Positions 11,403 to 22,597 of a stretch of 64,000 bases of DNA are shown here, one piece after another. The stretch lies in the NCBI GenBank assembly GCA_030765065.1, contig CM060975.1:197316507-197380506 (forward strand), read 5' to 3'. Source of the DNA: Deroplatys truncata (taxonomy: Eukaryota > Arthropoda > Insecta > Mantodea > Mantidae). A program made the position numbers and the translations under genes. The notes under the pieces were generated by a model. The model was not told the DNA's origin, made no database searches, and was given only the letters and a program-made list of their open reading frames with translations. How positions within the stretch are numbered: position 1 is the stretch's first letter; each line of letters begins with the position of its first letter.

Positions 11403-11554
11403 GAGATAATAATAATAGTAATAATAATAACTTCAAAATAATTACAATAAAGACAATGGGGTCCACGCTGGGTAGTGCAGTATAACCGCGGGCTGGGTTC
11501 AGATCTGTCCAGTCAGGGCCGAATCTCAGAACTCCGGCCCGTGCAAGACCTCTA

Positions 11555-13502
11555 GTTCAAAGTAGCAAGCGCTCTATATAAATATTGTACTTAATCCTTT
11601 GAATCGAATGGTCAAAGCTAAGAGTCCCTAATTTTGAAATGTCTGAAACTCTCAACTAGTGGACGCAACATCGCATACTATTAGCCAAATTGGAAATATG
11701 CCAACTTATAAAAAGGTGAAAGTAAAGTTGGGAAATGTTCTGGCAAAAATCTGCACCTATTCGCAATTTTATACCTAACATGTCGTAAGGAAAGCTATAA
11801 AAGATACCGTATAAAAAGCAGCGAGTTTTAGTCCTTCAAATGAGCACTTTCCGTATCTTGTGATGCTTAACGTACTTTTTCTCAACGGAAAAATATATAT
11901 TTTAAGAGACCAATGGAGACATTTTTTCTCCAATCTCTTTAAATTTATTTCTGCATAAATTAACATAAAATGTCGGTACATAATCATAATGTGCATATGC
12001 TGTCTAATACACATCATAGTGCTAAATTAAAGTATACAACGATGAGGGGCTAATTTTTTGAAGCCGTTTATCAACTTTTTTTTTAATGAAGCTGTACTCT
12101 GTGCGACAACTTGATGCAGCTCCTTGCTTCAAATTTTATAATATTTAATGTTACCTGTTCTGTTAATGAGCTTTATGATGTCGTCATCTCGTAGCTCGTT
12201 CTGCGTTGTCTCGTGCGCCAGCTGCTCTACTGGTATAGCTATGAGTTCTTTATCTCAGGGTATGCGTGAGTGGATTTTGAAAGGATAACACTAGTTAAGT
12301 TAGCTGAGAAATTTTTAATGTTGACTAAACTGTTTACTTTGAGAAGAGCCGCCGACTGTTGAATTTACGAATTAATTACTTCTATAACAATAATTAAACG
12401 AAGCGTCAGTTGCCATTAGTCGCAGAAATGCTACTCGGAAAGATCCTTCGCAATAGCCGTTAAGTCTTTCTCACTTAAGCGTGTCACTGTGCGCTAAACA
12501 ACTTAAAATAACACACGAGTAGTCACAATTGTTGTCCTCTGAGTAAGTCACAGAACTAAGTGAATAAGTAATTCTAATTTAAAATGCAGGCCCTTTTCTT
12601 AACTTAAGCTTCGCTTACCTATCGCTACCCCTACCAACTTCCCTTCTCACGTAGCCCAATCTTAAGAGTCCAAAACTGCGTATCTACCACTATTACTATG
12701 CGGAATCTCCCTGAATATCAGAATGTTTTGATTTTTGATTCTCAGAATTGATTTGCAGAATTCTTACCTATGTGACTTTGCAAATGTACTGAATCCAATC
12801 CCTAACTGCATTCAAGGAACTATTATACTAACGCATTCCTTAGGCGGCTGTTACTAATGACTTTGCTTAACATGACCGGCTAATTACCTTTTTCTTTCCG
12901 GATAAATCTTTCATTTCAGACTTATTGCTTATACATTGATTTAATACAGGAAATTATTTATTGCAATTATTTGTTTATCTATTATTTCTTTATATAATCA
13001 TTTACATCTTCCCGTCAATAATTAGGTATCAAATGCATAAAAAGGTTTTTGCACTACACAATGGAATTTCCTCCTTTGCATTCTACCCACTGGTGTGCAC
13101 AAAATATTATGGCTATCATGGATCTGAACGGGAGTGTAGGTACTCGTAAATGTCTTATAACATTAATTTTGGGAAGGACAAATCAAATCCGAAAACTCAG
13201 ATCATACCCAGAATTCTAATTCTAGATCAGACACAGGATAAAATTGCTCTTGAGAGCTCTCACCTTAAAACACATTTACTACTTTCAATTGACTGTATCG
13301 CATACATTCAGGTCAAACTACCTACTGATCTTGGCTCTGAACTTTGAATACAACTGTTAACACAAGTTATATAATCCTTTTATCTTATTGCAAAAGATTT
13401 TAATTGCATGACATATACTGTACTTTACATAAACAAATGGTTTTAGGAGATAATTTATATCGTGCAAGGTGAATCGAACACACCACAGCACTTGACTTTA
13501 AG
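11555..13502. other. Long unassigned stretch
   Basis: About 1.9 kb of mixed AT-rich sequence shows no detectable copy of the families found elsewhere. Open frames stay below about 80 codons and lack recognisable domains. It could hold unique intergenic or intronic DNA. Confidence 0.4.
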
Positions 13503-14401
13503 AAAAAAAATCTGATGTGTTACACTCACATGACTTTCTCTACTCTTGTACAATCTGATTTTACAAACGCTTATTCTCCATATGCTTCATGTTAATCGAG
13601 ATATCGAGATGTCAATCTTATTGGTAATATTCATGTAGATGCAAGGGGAATGTGGTAGCTTTTAAGCGATAGTCAAATATTTTAACGCTGGTTGCTATGT
13701 GGCGCATTGCATTCTCTTTGCATGTCCAGGACATAAAAAAAATGAATAACGAATTTGAGAAAAAGTAAAGTATTGGAAAATTTAAGGAAATAACAAGCAA
13801 TAACTCGAAAACGGTTCACTCTACAAAAGAAATGTATATGACATAAGTTGTGTATTTTAACGCGATCTACATTTGTTGTGTAGTAACATTTTGTCTATCT
13901 CTTATGGTTTACCAGTTATGCAAAAGTCGTTCACAGTGAAGAATACTTTTGGAGACATTCCCAGAAAATTCGAGATATACATTTCATTTCTCATGACATT
14001 ACCTTAAACATATGATATTTTCATCAAAATCGTTAGAGCCATTTTTGAGAAAATTAAAATTTTCGAAAAATCTTCCATGTAAAGGGTAGTCTGGGGTGGG
14101 GGGATTTTCTTGAAAACCTTCGTGTCGCATCTCTGGAAGATACTGAACCTAAATACCAAGTTTGGTGCTTATCCGACTGGTCGTTTTTGAGTTATGCTGT
14201 TCACAGACACACAGACGCACACACAGACAGACACACACACACACACAGACACACACACAGACACACACACGGACATGTTTCCAAAAATGCTTTTTTTGGA
14301 TTCAGGGAGTCTCAAAACATGTATTTCCGGTGAAATCTCGGTATCGAATTTTTGGGTGGAATGCAATACTTCCCCTACTTACTATACGTAGTAGAGAAAG
14401 T
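13503..14401 (+). repeat. Family M repeat, full length (first of a tandem pair)
   Basis: Both ends are intact: AAAAAAAATCTGATGTGTTAC with GACTTTCTCTACTCTTG at the left, and ACGTAGTAGAGAAAG at the right. The internal CA tract at 14207-14271 is interrupted by CAGA units. The next copy starts immediately at the shared A run. Confidence 0.87.
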
Positions 14402-15220
14402 AAAAATCTGTGTTACACGCACATGATTTTCTCTACTCTTGTACAAACTACTTTTACAAACGCTTATTCTCCATATGCTTCATGTTAATCGAGATGTTAA
14501 TCTTATTGCTAATTTTCTTGTAGGTGCAAGGGGAATATGGTAGACTTTAAGCGACAGTCAAATCTTTTAAGAGCTGGTTGCTATGTGGAGCATTCCATTC
14601 TCTTTACATGTCCATTACATAAAAAATGAATAACGAATTTCCATTTGAAAAAAGTATAAGTTTTGGAAAATTTAAAGGAATAACAAGCAATATCTCGATA
14701 ATGGTTCACTCAACAAAAACATGTATATGACATAAATTGTGTATTTTAACGCGATCTACACATTTGTATAGTCTATCTCTTATGGTTTACCAGTTATGCA
14801 AAAGTCTTTCACAATGCAGAATACTTTTGGAGACATTCCCAGAAAATTCGAGATATACATTTTATTTGTCATGAAAATATCTTGAACATATGATATTTTA
14901 ATCAAAATCGTTAGAGCCATTTTTGAGAAAATTAAAATTTGCGAAAAATGTTCCATGTAAAGGGTAATCTGGTTTGGGGGGATTTTCTTGAAAACCTTCG
15001 TGTCGCATCTCTGGAAGATACTGAACCTAAATACCAAGTTTGGTGTTTATCCGACTGTTCGTTTCTGAGTTATGCTGTTCACAGACTCACACACGGACAT
15101 GTTTCCAAATTTTTTTTTTTTTTTTGGATTCAGGGGGTCTCAAAACATATATTTCCGGTGAAATCTCGGTATCGAGTTTTTGGGTGGAATACAATACTTC
15201 CCCTACTTAGTATATGTAGG
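14402..15220 (+). repeat. Family M repeat (second of a tandem pair)
   Basis: It starts AAAAATCTGTGTTACACGC directly after the previous copy's GAGAAAGTA, so the two are head to tail and share an A run. The right terminus is degraded (TAGTATATGTAGG). It contains a T run at 15110-15125 where other copies have a shorter one. Confidence 0.82.
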
Positions 15221-15246
15221 CGAACTGAATGCTGCATATGCTTTTA

Positions 15247-15467
15247 CTGTCTGTACAGTGAGATTTTAGCTAGTGGATGGAGGAGTCCTTCCAATCAGGT
15301 AAGGTTTAGCTACTGGATGCGGTAGTGCTTACTTGGTCTGAGCGAAGCGATAGATAGTGAAAGACGGGTGACTCTTTTACACTTAAGGGCGGTAGTAGTT
15401 CAGCATACTGTGTACCCCTTCCACCATACTGAGAGATAACCCATTCCATGTCATTCAACGAGAAATG
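15247..15467. mobile_element. Family R small TIR element with TA duplication
   Basis: The left end is CTGTCTGTACAGTGAG after TA. The right end reads ATTCAACGAGAAATG before TA, matching the mutated complement of the left. Internal TTTTAGCTAGTGGATGG and TTTAGCTACTGGA followed by TTACTTGGTCTGAG align with the copy at 57709-58214. It is 221 bp, encodes nothing and is MITE-like. Confidence 0.65.
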
Positions 15468-16002
15468 TATCTAGCCTTCTAGGTTAACCATGATCGATTT
15501 TAAATAGTTATTTTGCATTGGTCATTTGTACCATAAAGATTGGAAAGGATGAATCACATTTAAAAATTCTCCAGTCCCCTGATTCAACCGTTACAACCTC
15601 TTTCTTGTACGTAGCTGGAGTGAACGAAGTAATATGGAATTTAACTTTGAAAAAGAGGACTTATGCAGAGTGGTGCAAATGTACTGCATCTCCGAGTAAA
15701 AGGAATACGCAGTGTACACAACGCCATCGAACAGCAGGTTAAAAAAGAAAGAAAGAAAGAAAAAATGGAAATCAGACCGAGTTTCAAGCAGAGATGTAGA
15801 GACACGGTATGTTTCTCCGACACACCTTTTTTCAAACCAGATATGCATGCTCAAAACCCTTTGAAATATAAATTGGCAGATATGTGATATACGACTTGCA
15901 ATGTTGCAAATATACTTACTATTTTCTGGATTTTATAGTTAACCAACCCCATTAGAGTTAACTTTTGTGTAAAGCTGCTATTTCACAGCAGCAGAAATCT
16001 AT
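15468..16002. other. Unassigned spacer
   Basis: Overlapping frames of 64-87 codons at 15518-15887 on both strands lack recognisable domains. A GAAA-rich patch lies at 15746-15762. Confidence 0.4.
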
Positions 16003-16128
16003 CAGCATAATTCAAAAAGTCGGTTAAGCACCAAACTTGGTATTATCTAAGTTCAGCATCTTCCACGGATGTGGCGCTGAGATTTTCAAGAAAATACCCC
16101 TACCCCAAACTACTTTTTATATGAAAAA

Positions 16129-16636
16129 GGTACTGACGAACGTTGCAGAGCACTGCAACGGCTGGTTTTGCTTCTACCGTGACCCCTGTGAGGGAAGGAT
16201 GAGAGGGGAGTTCCGAAGGGCGACCAAATCCAAGTGGCGACGGCCGCAATCATGGACGGGGTTCCTAACTCTTCCAGATTGAACGCATCCAACGACGCCC
16301 GGGCCCACCCTCAAACCATCGAACCCCTGGAGGTCCCCCGGGGCGGACCCCACAAGCAGGCGAGACCTAACTGAGCAGCCCCGCAACGCAGGGAAGAAAC
16401 CTCAACAGAGCGCACAGCCGCAACCCGCCCGAATACCGTCACCTGGCAAGGAAGACGGCCACAAGAAATGACTAGCAGAAGAGTCGTAGTAGAAGATGAA
16501 CCGCCCCAGCATTCGCCTGCCGCCTGGGGAAATCACAAAAAACCTATGGGTCAGAGTGGGCAGTCGCCGGGGATCAAACCCGGGACCTCCGAATGCGAGT
16601 CGCATACATTACCGCGGCGCCACCTCTTACAGCTTG
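16129..16636 (-). repeat. tRNA-headed SINE (S1) inserted in an M copy
   Basis: On the minus strand it has the shared S1 head with a GGGTTTGATCCCCGG B-box and body GCCCACTCTGACCC. It interrupts M sequence with an imperfect duplication (ATATGAAAAA at 16119-16128 and ATATGGGAAAA at 16637). Short open frames here are SINE shadows. Confidence 0.75.
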
Positions 16637-16782
16637 ATATGGGAAAACTTTTCTTTATTTCTAATTTTCTCAAAAATGGCTGTAACGATTATGATTCACA
16701 TATCCAATTACATATGGGGTAAAACCAAAAGAGATACACAAAATCTTACTGTACAAAAAATGTAACCTCCTTAAAGCACACA

Positions 16783-17077
16783 GTGGTCCGTCGTAGTCTA
16801 AGAGTACCATGCTAGCCTCTAGTTCCCGAGGTCACGGGTTCAAACCCCAAGGAAGGCGATGGATTTTCTTCGGGCCTAAAAATCCTTAGCATGGTTTCCT
16901 TCGGAAGCGAAGTAAAGCTGGTGGCTCCGTGTTGAAGATTTACGGCAGTAAAGGAATCTCAAGCCTGATAAAGAGGCCTCTAAGCAAAATTCCAAGTCTT
17001 TCATGCCCAATATAGAATGGGACGCTAAGGACCATAGTAGTTAAAGAGCGTCCATAAATAAAACAATTTAATTTAAT
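16783..17077 (+). repeat. tRNA-headed SINE (S2) with target duplication
   Basis: The head GGTCCGTCGTAGTCTAAGAG has an A-box, and CACGGGTTCAAACCCC is a B-box. The roughly 295-bp body ends in a short A/T-rich tail. It is flanked by TTAAAGCACACA (16771-16782) and TTAAAGCATACA (17078-17089), an 11 of 12 match, inside an M copy. A second copy is at 57903-58157 on the minus strand. Confidence 0.82.
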
Positions 17078-17271
17078 TTAAAGCATACAATTTATATGTC
17101 AAATAACATATATTTCTGGCATTAAACATTTCCGTAATATTCTTTGTTACTTGTATGAATTTTCAAAAGCTTCTACTCTTTTCAACTTGAAATTCGTTAT
17201 TCCTCTTTCTTTTTCTCGTAGTCATGTAAAAGAGCATGAAATTTCAATCAGCACAAAGCAACACGCACATT

Positions 17272-18191
17272 AAAAATCTGATGTGTTACACTCACATGAC
17301 TTTCTCTACTCTTGTACAAAGTATTTTTACAAACGCTTATTCTCCATCTAGTTCATGTTAATCGAGATAAACATTTGCAGACCCTATCTTATTGCTAATT
17401 TTCTTGTAGATGTAGGGTAAAATATATTTACAAGGCAATATAGAAAAACACTAGCCTTTAAGCACATACATATCTCTTAATAGCTGGTTGCTAGGTGCAG
17501 CACTATTCCCTTTGCCACAGATTAATACTCTTTGTATATCCAAGACAAAAAAAAATGAATAACGAATTCCCATTTGAGAAAATAAGTATTGAAAAATTTA
17601 AGGGAATAACAAGCAATATCTCGAAAATGGTTCACTCAACAAAAAAAATGTATATGACATAAATTGTGTATATTAACGCGATCTACATTTTTTTTGTAGT
17701 AAAATTTTGTGTATCTCTTATGGTTTACCAGTTATGCAAAAGTCGTTCACAATAAAGAATACTTTTGGAGAAATTCCCAGGAAATTCAAGATATACATTT
17801 TATTTACCATAAAAATATCTTAAACATATGATATTTTAATCAAAATTGTTAAAGCCATTTTTGAGAAAATTAAAATTTTCGAAAACTCTTCCATGTAAAG
17901 GGTAATCTGGGGTGGGGGGATTTTCTTGAAAACCTTCGTGTCGCATTCTTGGAAGATACTTAACCCAAATACCAAGTCTGGTGTATATCCGACTGTTCGT
18001 TTCTGAGTTATGGTGTTCACAGACACACACACAGACAGACACACAGACACACACACGGACATGTTTTTAAAAAATGCTTTTTTTGGATTCAGGGGGTCTC
18101 AAAACATGTATTTCCGGTGAAATCTCGGTATGGAATTTTTGGGTGGAATACAATAATTCCCCTACTTACTATACGTAGTAGAGAAAGTAAA
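17272..18191 (+). repeat. Family M repeat, full length, nested
   Basis: It runs from AAAAATCTGATGTGTTAC to ACGTAGTAGAGAAAGTAAAA. The CA tract is at 18022-18058. It interrupts an older, oppositely oriented M copy, whose sequence resumes at about 18192 with TGTGACTGTCGCTTTACC. Confidence 0.85.
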
Positions 18192-18343
18192 ATGTGACTG
18201 TCGCTTTACCTACTGTTTCCTACAACGAAATGTGTAAATGTTAATTGAAAGTTTATCTGGATTAACAAGTAAATAGAATAATATTTTGTAAGAGTAGGTG
18301 GTTGTGTAGTGAGTTGAGAAAGTCATGTGAATGTAACACATAC

Positions 18344-18530
18344 TATTTTGTAATTTTAAAGCCAGTTCTTAAACATTTGACTATCGCTGTTCCCTATGTA
18401 TCTATGACGAAATGTGTAATGTAGTTATTTCTGGAAAGGTTTACTCCGATTATAATGAACTAGATAGAAAAATAAGATTTCGCAAGAATAGTTTGTAGAC
18501 GGCAGAGAAAGACATGCTAATGTAACACAT
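18344..18530 (-). repeat. Family M 3' fragment
   Basis: It carries TTTTAAAGCCAGTTCTTAAAC, ATTTGACTATCGCTG and a terminal GGCAGAGAAAGACATG, which is the last part of a diverged minus-strand M copy. It lies directly after another M end. Confidence 0.7.
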
Positions 18531-18867
18531 ACAAGAATTGCTTTATGAACGAATGATAGCACTTTGAATCATCGTAAAAGCTATAAATATACAACAGTGA
18601 ACCATTCATTTCCCTTAGGTTACAGGAGTGAGAAGTTGAGGTTGGCCGCACCTTCATTACTGAAATGTTAATGAGATGCAGTTCTCAGATAACACTCGTG
18701 ACCTGATGCGTTCCACGTGCCAAGATGTCTGCACCACATTCCACGTCAATGCGTGACGTGCACTAACAGAGGGGAAAAGCAGTTCGGTGTGCCTACACTA
18801 GAAGCTTCAACCTTACTTCACTGCAGCAAACCATGCCTGAAGCTAATACTATGTCGGTACTTACAGT

Positions 18868-19400
18868 ACCGAGCGGGGTGGCTCAGTCGGCGTCTGTGGC
18901 CTCATTCGGAAGGTCCCAGGTTCGATTCCGGTGAGCTCCCACTCTGAACATGGGGTTTTTCGTGGTTTTCCTCTAGTTGCCTAGACGAACGCCGGTGTGG
19001 TGTATTCTACAACAATTTCTCCTTTCCTCCGTTTCCTCTCATTTCATCTCTCCCTTTCACGGTTTAGGCGTATCTACGGGTCCTGCGGTGCTAGCGGTGT
19101 CGGGCAGATGGCGTAGTTGCTTGCGCATTGGAAAGATTTCTCCCGTGAACGCCATGGTGCTTTGTCCCGCCCTTTAAGGTCGCTTCGTCGGCCAATATCG
19201 CGTTTCTTCGCCTCTACTGTTGCGCGGGTGTTCACCTGGAAATATTAGGGACTTCTGCGCGTATCTGTGGGTCCGTCTGCCTGCGGACCTGCGACTTCCT
19301 CCGGCTCTTCACCTCATTCCTTCCTGCTGGGGGTGTAGCCTAAATACATCAAGCTGGTCCCAGTGGCGAGGTGTCCTCCGAAAAACACATCCTACATCTT
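18868..19400 (+). repeat. tRNA-headed SINE (S1), near full length
   Basis: It starts ACCGAGCGGGGTGGCTCAG (A-box), then CCAGGTTCGATTCCGG (B-box), then TTTTTCGTGGTTTTCC and the long GC-richer body shared with 43641-44154. That body includes CCTGCGGTGCTAGCGGTG and AATATTAGGGACTTCTGCG. Three open frames (60-76 codons) are shadows. It sits directly beside a Y-type element. Confidence 0.8.
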
Positions 19401-19408
19401 AGGTATGT

Positions 19409-20101
19409 AAGGGGTATGCACGGGTTCAGGTGAAGCTCTCGGGCCTAGGTCCGGGCTTGGGCATAATTTGAAAAGTATCTATCGGGTTCGAGCCCGACTC
19501 AGGCTTGAAAATAATGATGAAAAAACACTACCACATTCAACATATACATTTTGTCATGTAAATGTATTAAACATACGATATTTAATTAAAATCATTAGAG
19601 CCATTTTTATAAAATAAAAAATAAGGAAAACCTTTTCATGAAAAGAAAAATAAAGACCAAAAAGATAAATTTATCACATACTGAGATATCCGAATCGCAC
19701 AGTTATCACTGAAATCAACATCCATAGAAGTACACAGTAATGCTAGCAATATTGAATAAAATATGCTCACTTCGACCAATTTAGAATAACGTTATAACAG
19801 CGTTGCCGCTGCAAACTCCGCCTCCCCACATTCATCCACATCCTGGATATCCTAGACAGAGTGCAGAAATGGGGCGAACTGTGTCAATAAGGCTGCTTAC
19901 TGCATGGGAGTTCCAGGACCTCAGCCGCCATTTTTTCTGTAAACAGGCTCCCCAAATGGTCCCGATGGCCTAAGTGCGTCTCTTACCACGCCTCTCGGCA
20001 GGGGAAAGCATTCCTATGCTGATACCGAAAATCTAACTCGAGTCCTTTCGCACCGCAGACAGCATCGTCTCGTGAACTAATAGTAGTAGTAGTAGTATTA
20101 C

Positions 20102-20166
<65 letters not shown>

Positions 20167-20250
20167 TTTAAAAAAAGACCTAAGACAATTGGATCTGGGC
20201 AGGGTGGTACCTATTCTCGGGCTCGGTTCGGACCAGGCAGCGTCGATTAA
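19409..20250. mobile_element. Family Y hAT-like element, truncated
   Basis: The left end GGGGTATGCACGGG with CTCGGGCCTAGGTCCGGGC resembles the Y terminus. The core (TTGTCATGTAAATG, AAAATCATTAGAGCC) and the block ACATCCTGGATATCC to CCGCCATTTT align with 10560-10680. The right end reads TCTCGGGCTCGGTTCGGACC but lacks the TIR tip. The AGT microsatellite lies inside. Confidence 0.6.
20083..20166 (+). repeat. Microsatellite (AGT)n
   Basis: This is an almost pure trinucleotide tract of over 80 bp within the Y element. The Y copy at 9894-11554 has only a short GTA/AAT-rich patch at the corresponding place. Confidence 0.95.
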
Positions 20251-20409
20251 TAATTTTTTTTTCAATTATACTAATTCTATTTAATGTAATAAATTTTATA
20301 TACTTTCTTATAAAACTACACTTTTAACTTCAAATAAAACTTTATCAAAAACTTTAATTTGAAAGTGATAACCAAGTCGGGCATAAGAATTTTGGGCCGT
20401 ACAGACTTG

Positions 20410-20919
20410 TACAGTAAAGTAGAGGAAATGTACTCGACGCAAAAATTCGATGTCGAGATTGCACCGGAAATACAGTTTTGGGACTCCCCGAATCGTCCCA
20501 AAATACATTTTTGGAAACAATGTTGTATGTGGTTGTCTGTGGACAGCATAACGTAAACACAGAATTTCTAGGTATAGTATCTTCCAAAGATGCGAAACGG
20601 ACAGTTTCAAGAAAATCCCCCATCAATAGCTTTAACGATTTTGATTAAAACACCATATGCTTAAGAGATTTACATGACAAATGAAATGTAGCCCGTCTCT
20701 GTGGTGTGGGGTAATGTATGCTACACATTCAAGAGGTCCTGAGTTCGAATCTCGATTAGGGAGAGCTACCGGATAAGATTTTTCCGTGTTTTCCCTTATC
20801 ATGGGAAGACGAATGTCGGGAACTTTAAAGCCCTATGGACCCCGGGTCATTTGAGCATCATTTCAGGCTTTTCAGCGTACGATATGACCTAACAGGTTAA
20901 AGGACGTTAAACTTCCAGC

Positions 20920-20964
<45 letters not shown>

Positions 20965-21412
20965 CGTTTAGCTTGAATTCTCTGGGAATAGGCTGTGAAG
21001 TCCTCTTTATTCGGAAGTAATTTTGCATAACTGGTAAACCATAAGAGATAGACAAAAGCGAACTGTATAAAACATGTAGATCTCTTTAAACTACAAATTT
21101 TATTTAAAATAGCTTTTAGTGACAATAGCCATTTCCGAGACATTCGCTGTTATCCGTTATAAATGTTAATACTGTCATTTTTAAGGTGCATTCGCTGTTC
21201 AGTTGTTTCTCGCCATGATGGAAAGGGCTACGTAATTTCTAAGGCCTGCTTATAAACTAGCTTTTAAACATCTGACTATCGATTCAATTTCCTCTATCCT
21301 TCTTGTACCTTTAACGAAATGGTAATGAAACTATTTCCGTAAAGTTTTATGTGAATAATAATTATTAACATAACGTAGATAGAATAATAAGCGTTTGTAA
21401 GAGTAGGGATGG
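20410..21412 (-). repeat. Family M repeat with an inserted SINE
   Basis: It has minus-orientation M landmarks: TCGATGTCGAGATTGCACCGG, GGAAACAATGTTGTATG (GT tract nearly lost), GAATTCTCTGGGAATAGG, AACCATAAGAGATAGAC and a terminal GCGTTTGTAAGAGTAGGG. An S4 SINE interrupts it at 20691-20960. Confidence 0.75.
20691..20960 (+). repeat. tRNA-headed SINE (S4) with AAT tail
   Basis: The head GCCCGTCTCTGTGGTGTGG contains a degenerate A-box, and CTGAGTTCGAATCTCG is a B-box. The body CGTGTTTTCCCTTATC is followed by GGACGTTAAACTTCCAGC and an (AAT)n tail at 20921-20960. It splits M sequence between ACAAATGAAATGTA and the TTTAGCTTGAATTC side. Confidence 0.8.
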
Positions 21413-21802
21413 CCAGCTCTGTGAAATGAGCACAATTTCCCTAATTCCTTGCCTTACCTGCCTGACCTATACGTCGCATGGGCTGGCACGTAAACGCGGT
21501 GGTCATTCTAACGTCTCCATAGAGAGTGCGCCCAATCTACCTTAGAGGACAATTTAAGAAACTAACATATAAAGCTAAATTACCAACAAAATGTCGTTAC
21601 TTTGAAACTGCGGCGTGTGCGCCAGTAGTATAACGAGAAGCATAAACAATACCCACACTAGTAAGGTTGCTATTACTTCAAGACAAGCGTCTTATTTTTA
21701 CATTGGTACCGTCGAGGTCTTCAGTAGCGTGAGTAATCTGCGGTACCCGTTTAAAACACTGCCTGAGTTATCCTACTATTATGGAGGAAGGTACAGTACG
21801 AT
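21413..21802. other. Unassigned sequence
   Basis: A 72-codon frame (21615-21833) has no recognisable domain and overlaps the next repeat. Confidence 0.4.
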
Positions 21803-22539
21803 TTTTACTTTCTCTACTACGTATAGTAAGTAGGGGAAGTATTGTATTCCACCCAAAAATTCGATACCGAGATTTCACGGAAATACATGTTTTGAGACCC
21901 CCTGAATCCAAAAAAAAGCATTTTTGGAAACATGTCCGTGTGTGTGTCTGTCTGTGAACAGCATAACTCAGAAACGAACAGTCGAATAAACACCAAACTT
22001 GGTATTTAGGTTCAGTATCTTCCAAGGATGCGACACGAAGGTTTTCAAGAAAATCCCTCACCCCAGATTACCCCTTACATGGAAGATTTTTCGAAAATTT
22101 TAATTTTCTCAAAAATGGCTCCTAACGATTTTGATTAAAATGTCATATGTTTAAGATATTTTTATGACAAATAAAATTTATATCTTGAATTTCCTGGGAA
22201 TATCTCCAAAAGTATTCTTCATTGTGAACGACTTTTGCATAACTGGTAAACCATAAGAGATAGACAAAATTTTACTACACAAAAAATGTAGATCGCGTTA
22301 AAATACACAATTTATGTCATATACATTTTTTTGTTGAGTGAACCATTTTCGAGATATTACTTGTTATTCCCTTAAATTTTTCAATACTTATTTTCTCAAA
22401 TGGGAATTCGTTATTCATTTTTTTTTTTTGTCTTGGATATGCAAAGAGTATTAATCTGTGGGAAAGGGAATGGTGATGCACCTAGCAACCAGCTATTAAG
22501 AGATAGAAGTCATGTGAGTGTAACACACCAGATTTTTTT
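21803..22539 (-). repeat. Family M repeat with internal deletion
   Basis: The ends are TTTTTACTTTCTCTACTACG and CATGTGAGTGTAACACACC. After CCTAGCAACCAGCTATTAAG the usual 3' block is deleted, and the terminus follows within 20 bp. The GT tract is short. Confidence 0.85.
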
Positions 22540-22597
22540 CTCCTGGTTCTATTCAGTTGGATGCGAATAGCTGGACGAGTTCATTATCTCTCGGGAG

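Larger units (their letters stand above)
9894..11554. mobile_element. Family Y hAT-like non-autonomous element carrying two SINEs
   Basis: The left end CAGAGATCTACACGAGC and the reverse complement of the right end (TAGAGGTCTTGCACGGGCC) form hAT-like inverted repeats. The flanks ATTCAAAG (9886-9893) and GTTCAAAG (11555-11562) match at 7 of 8 bases, as expected for an 8-bp hAT duplication. The GC-rich ends (GGCCCG-type runs) contrast with an AT-rich core. The core near 10270-10390 aligns with 19540-19650. Two SINEs, 9920-10142 and 10853-11402, are nested inside. No transposase remains. Confidence 0.75.
16003..18343 (-). repeat. Family M repeat split by two SINEs and another M copy
   Basis: Minus-orientation M sequence can be followed through 16003-16128, 16637-16782, 17078-17271 and 18192-18343, ending GTTGAGAAAGTCATGTGAATG. 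The gaps are filled by an S1 SINE (16129-16636), an S2 SINE (16783-17077) and an inverted M copy (17272-18191). The left terminus (the TATTCCACCC side) is missing. Confidence 0.75.

Noticed and set aside
14939..15325. 128-codon frame and similar frames in many M copies sharing words such as FPVKSRYRIFGWNTILPLL
   Set aside because: The same peptide recurs in both orientations and alternative frames because the DNA is repeated. Stops and frameshifts differ between copies, and the CA tract runs through the middle. I see no sign of coding constraint.
20907..21143. Poly-leucine frame resembling a signal peptide
   Set aside because: It is the AAT tail of an S4 SINE read in reverse.
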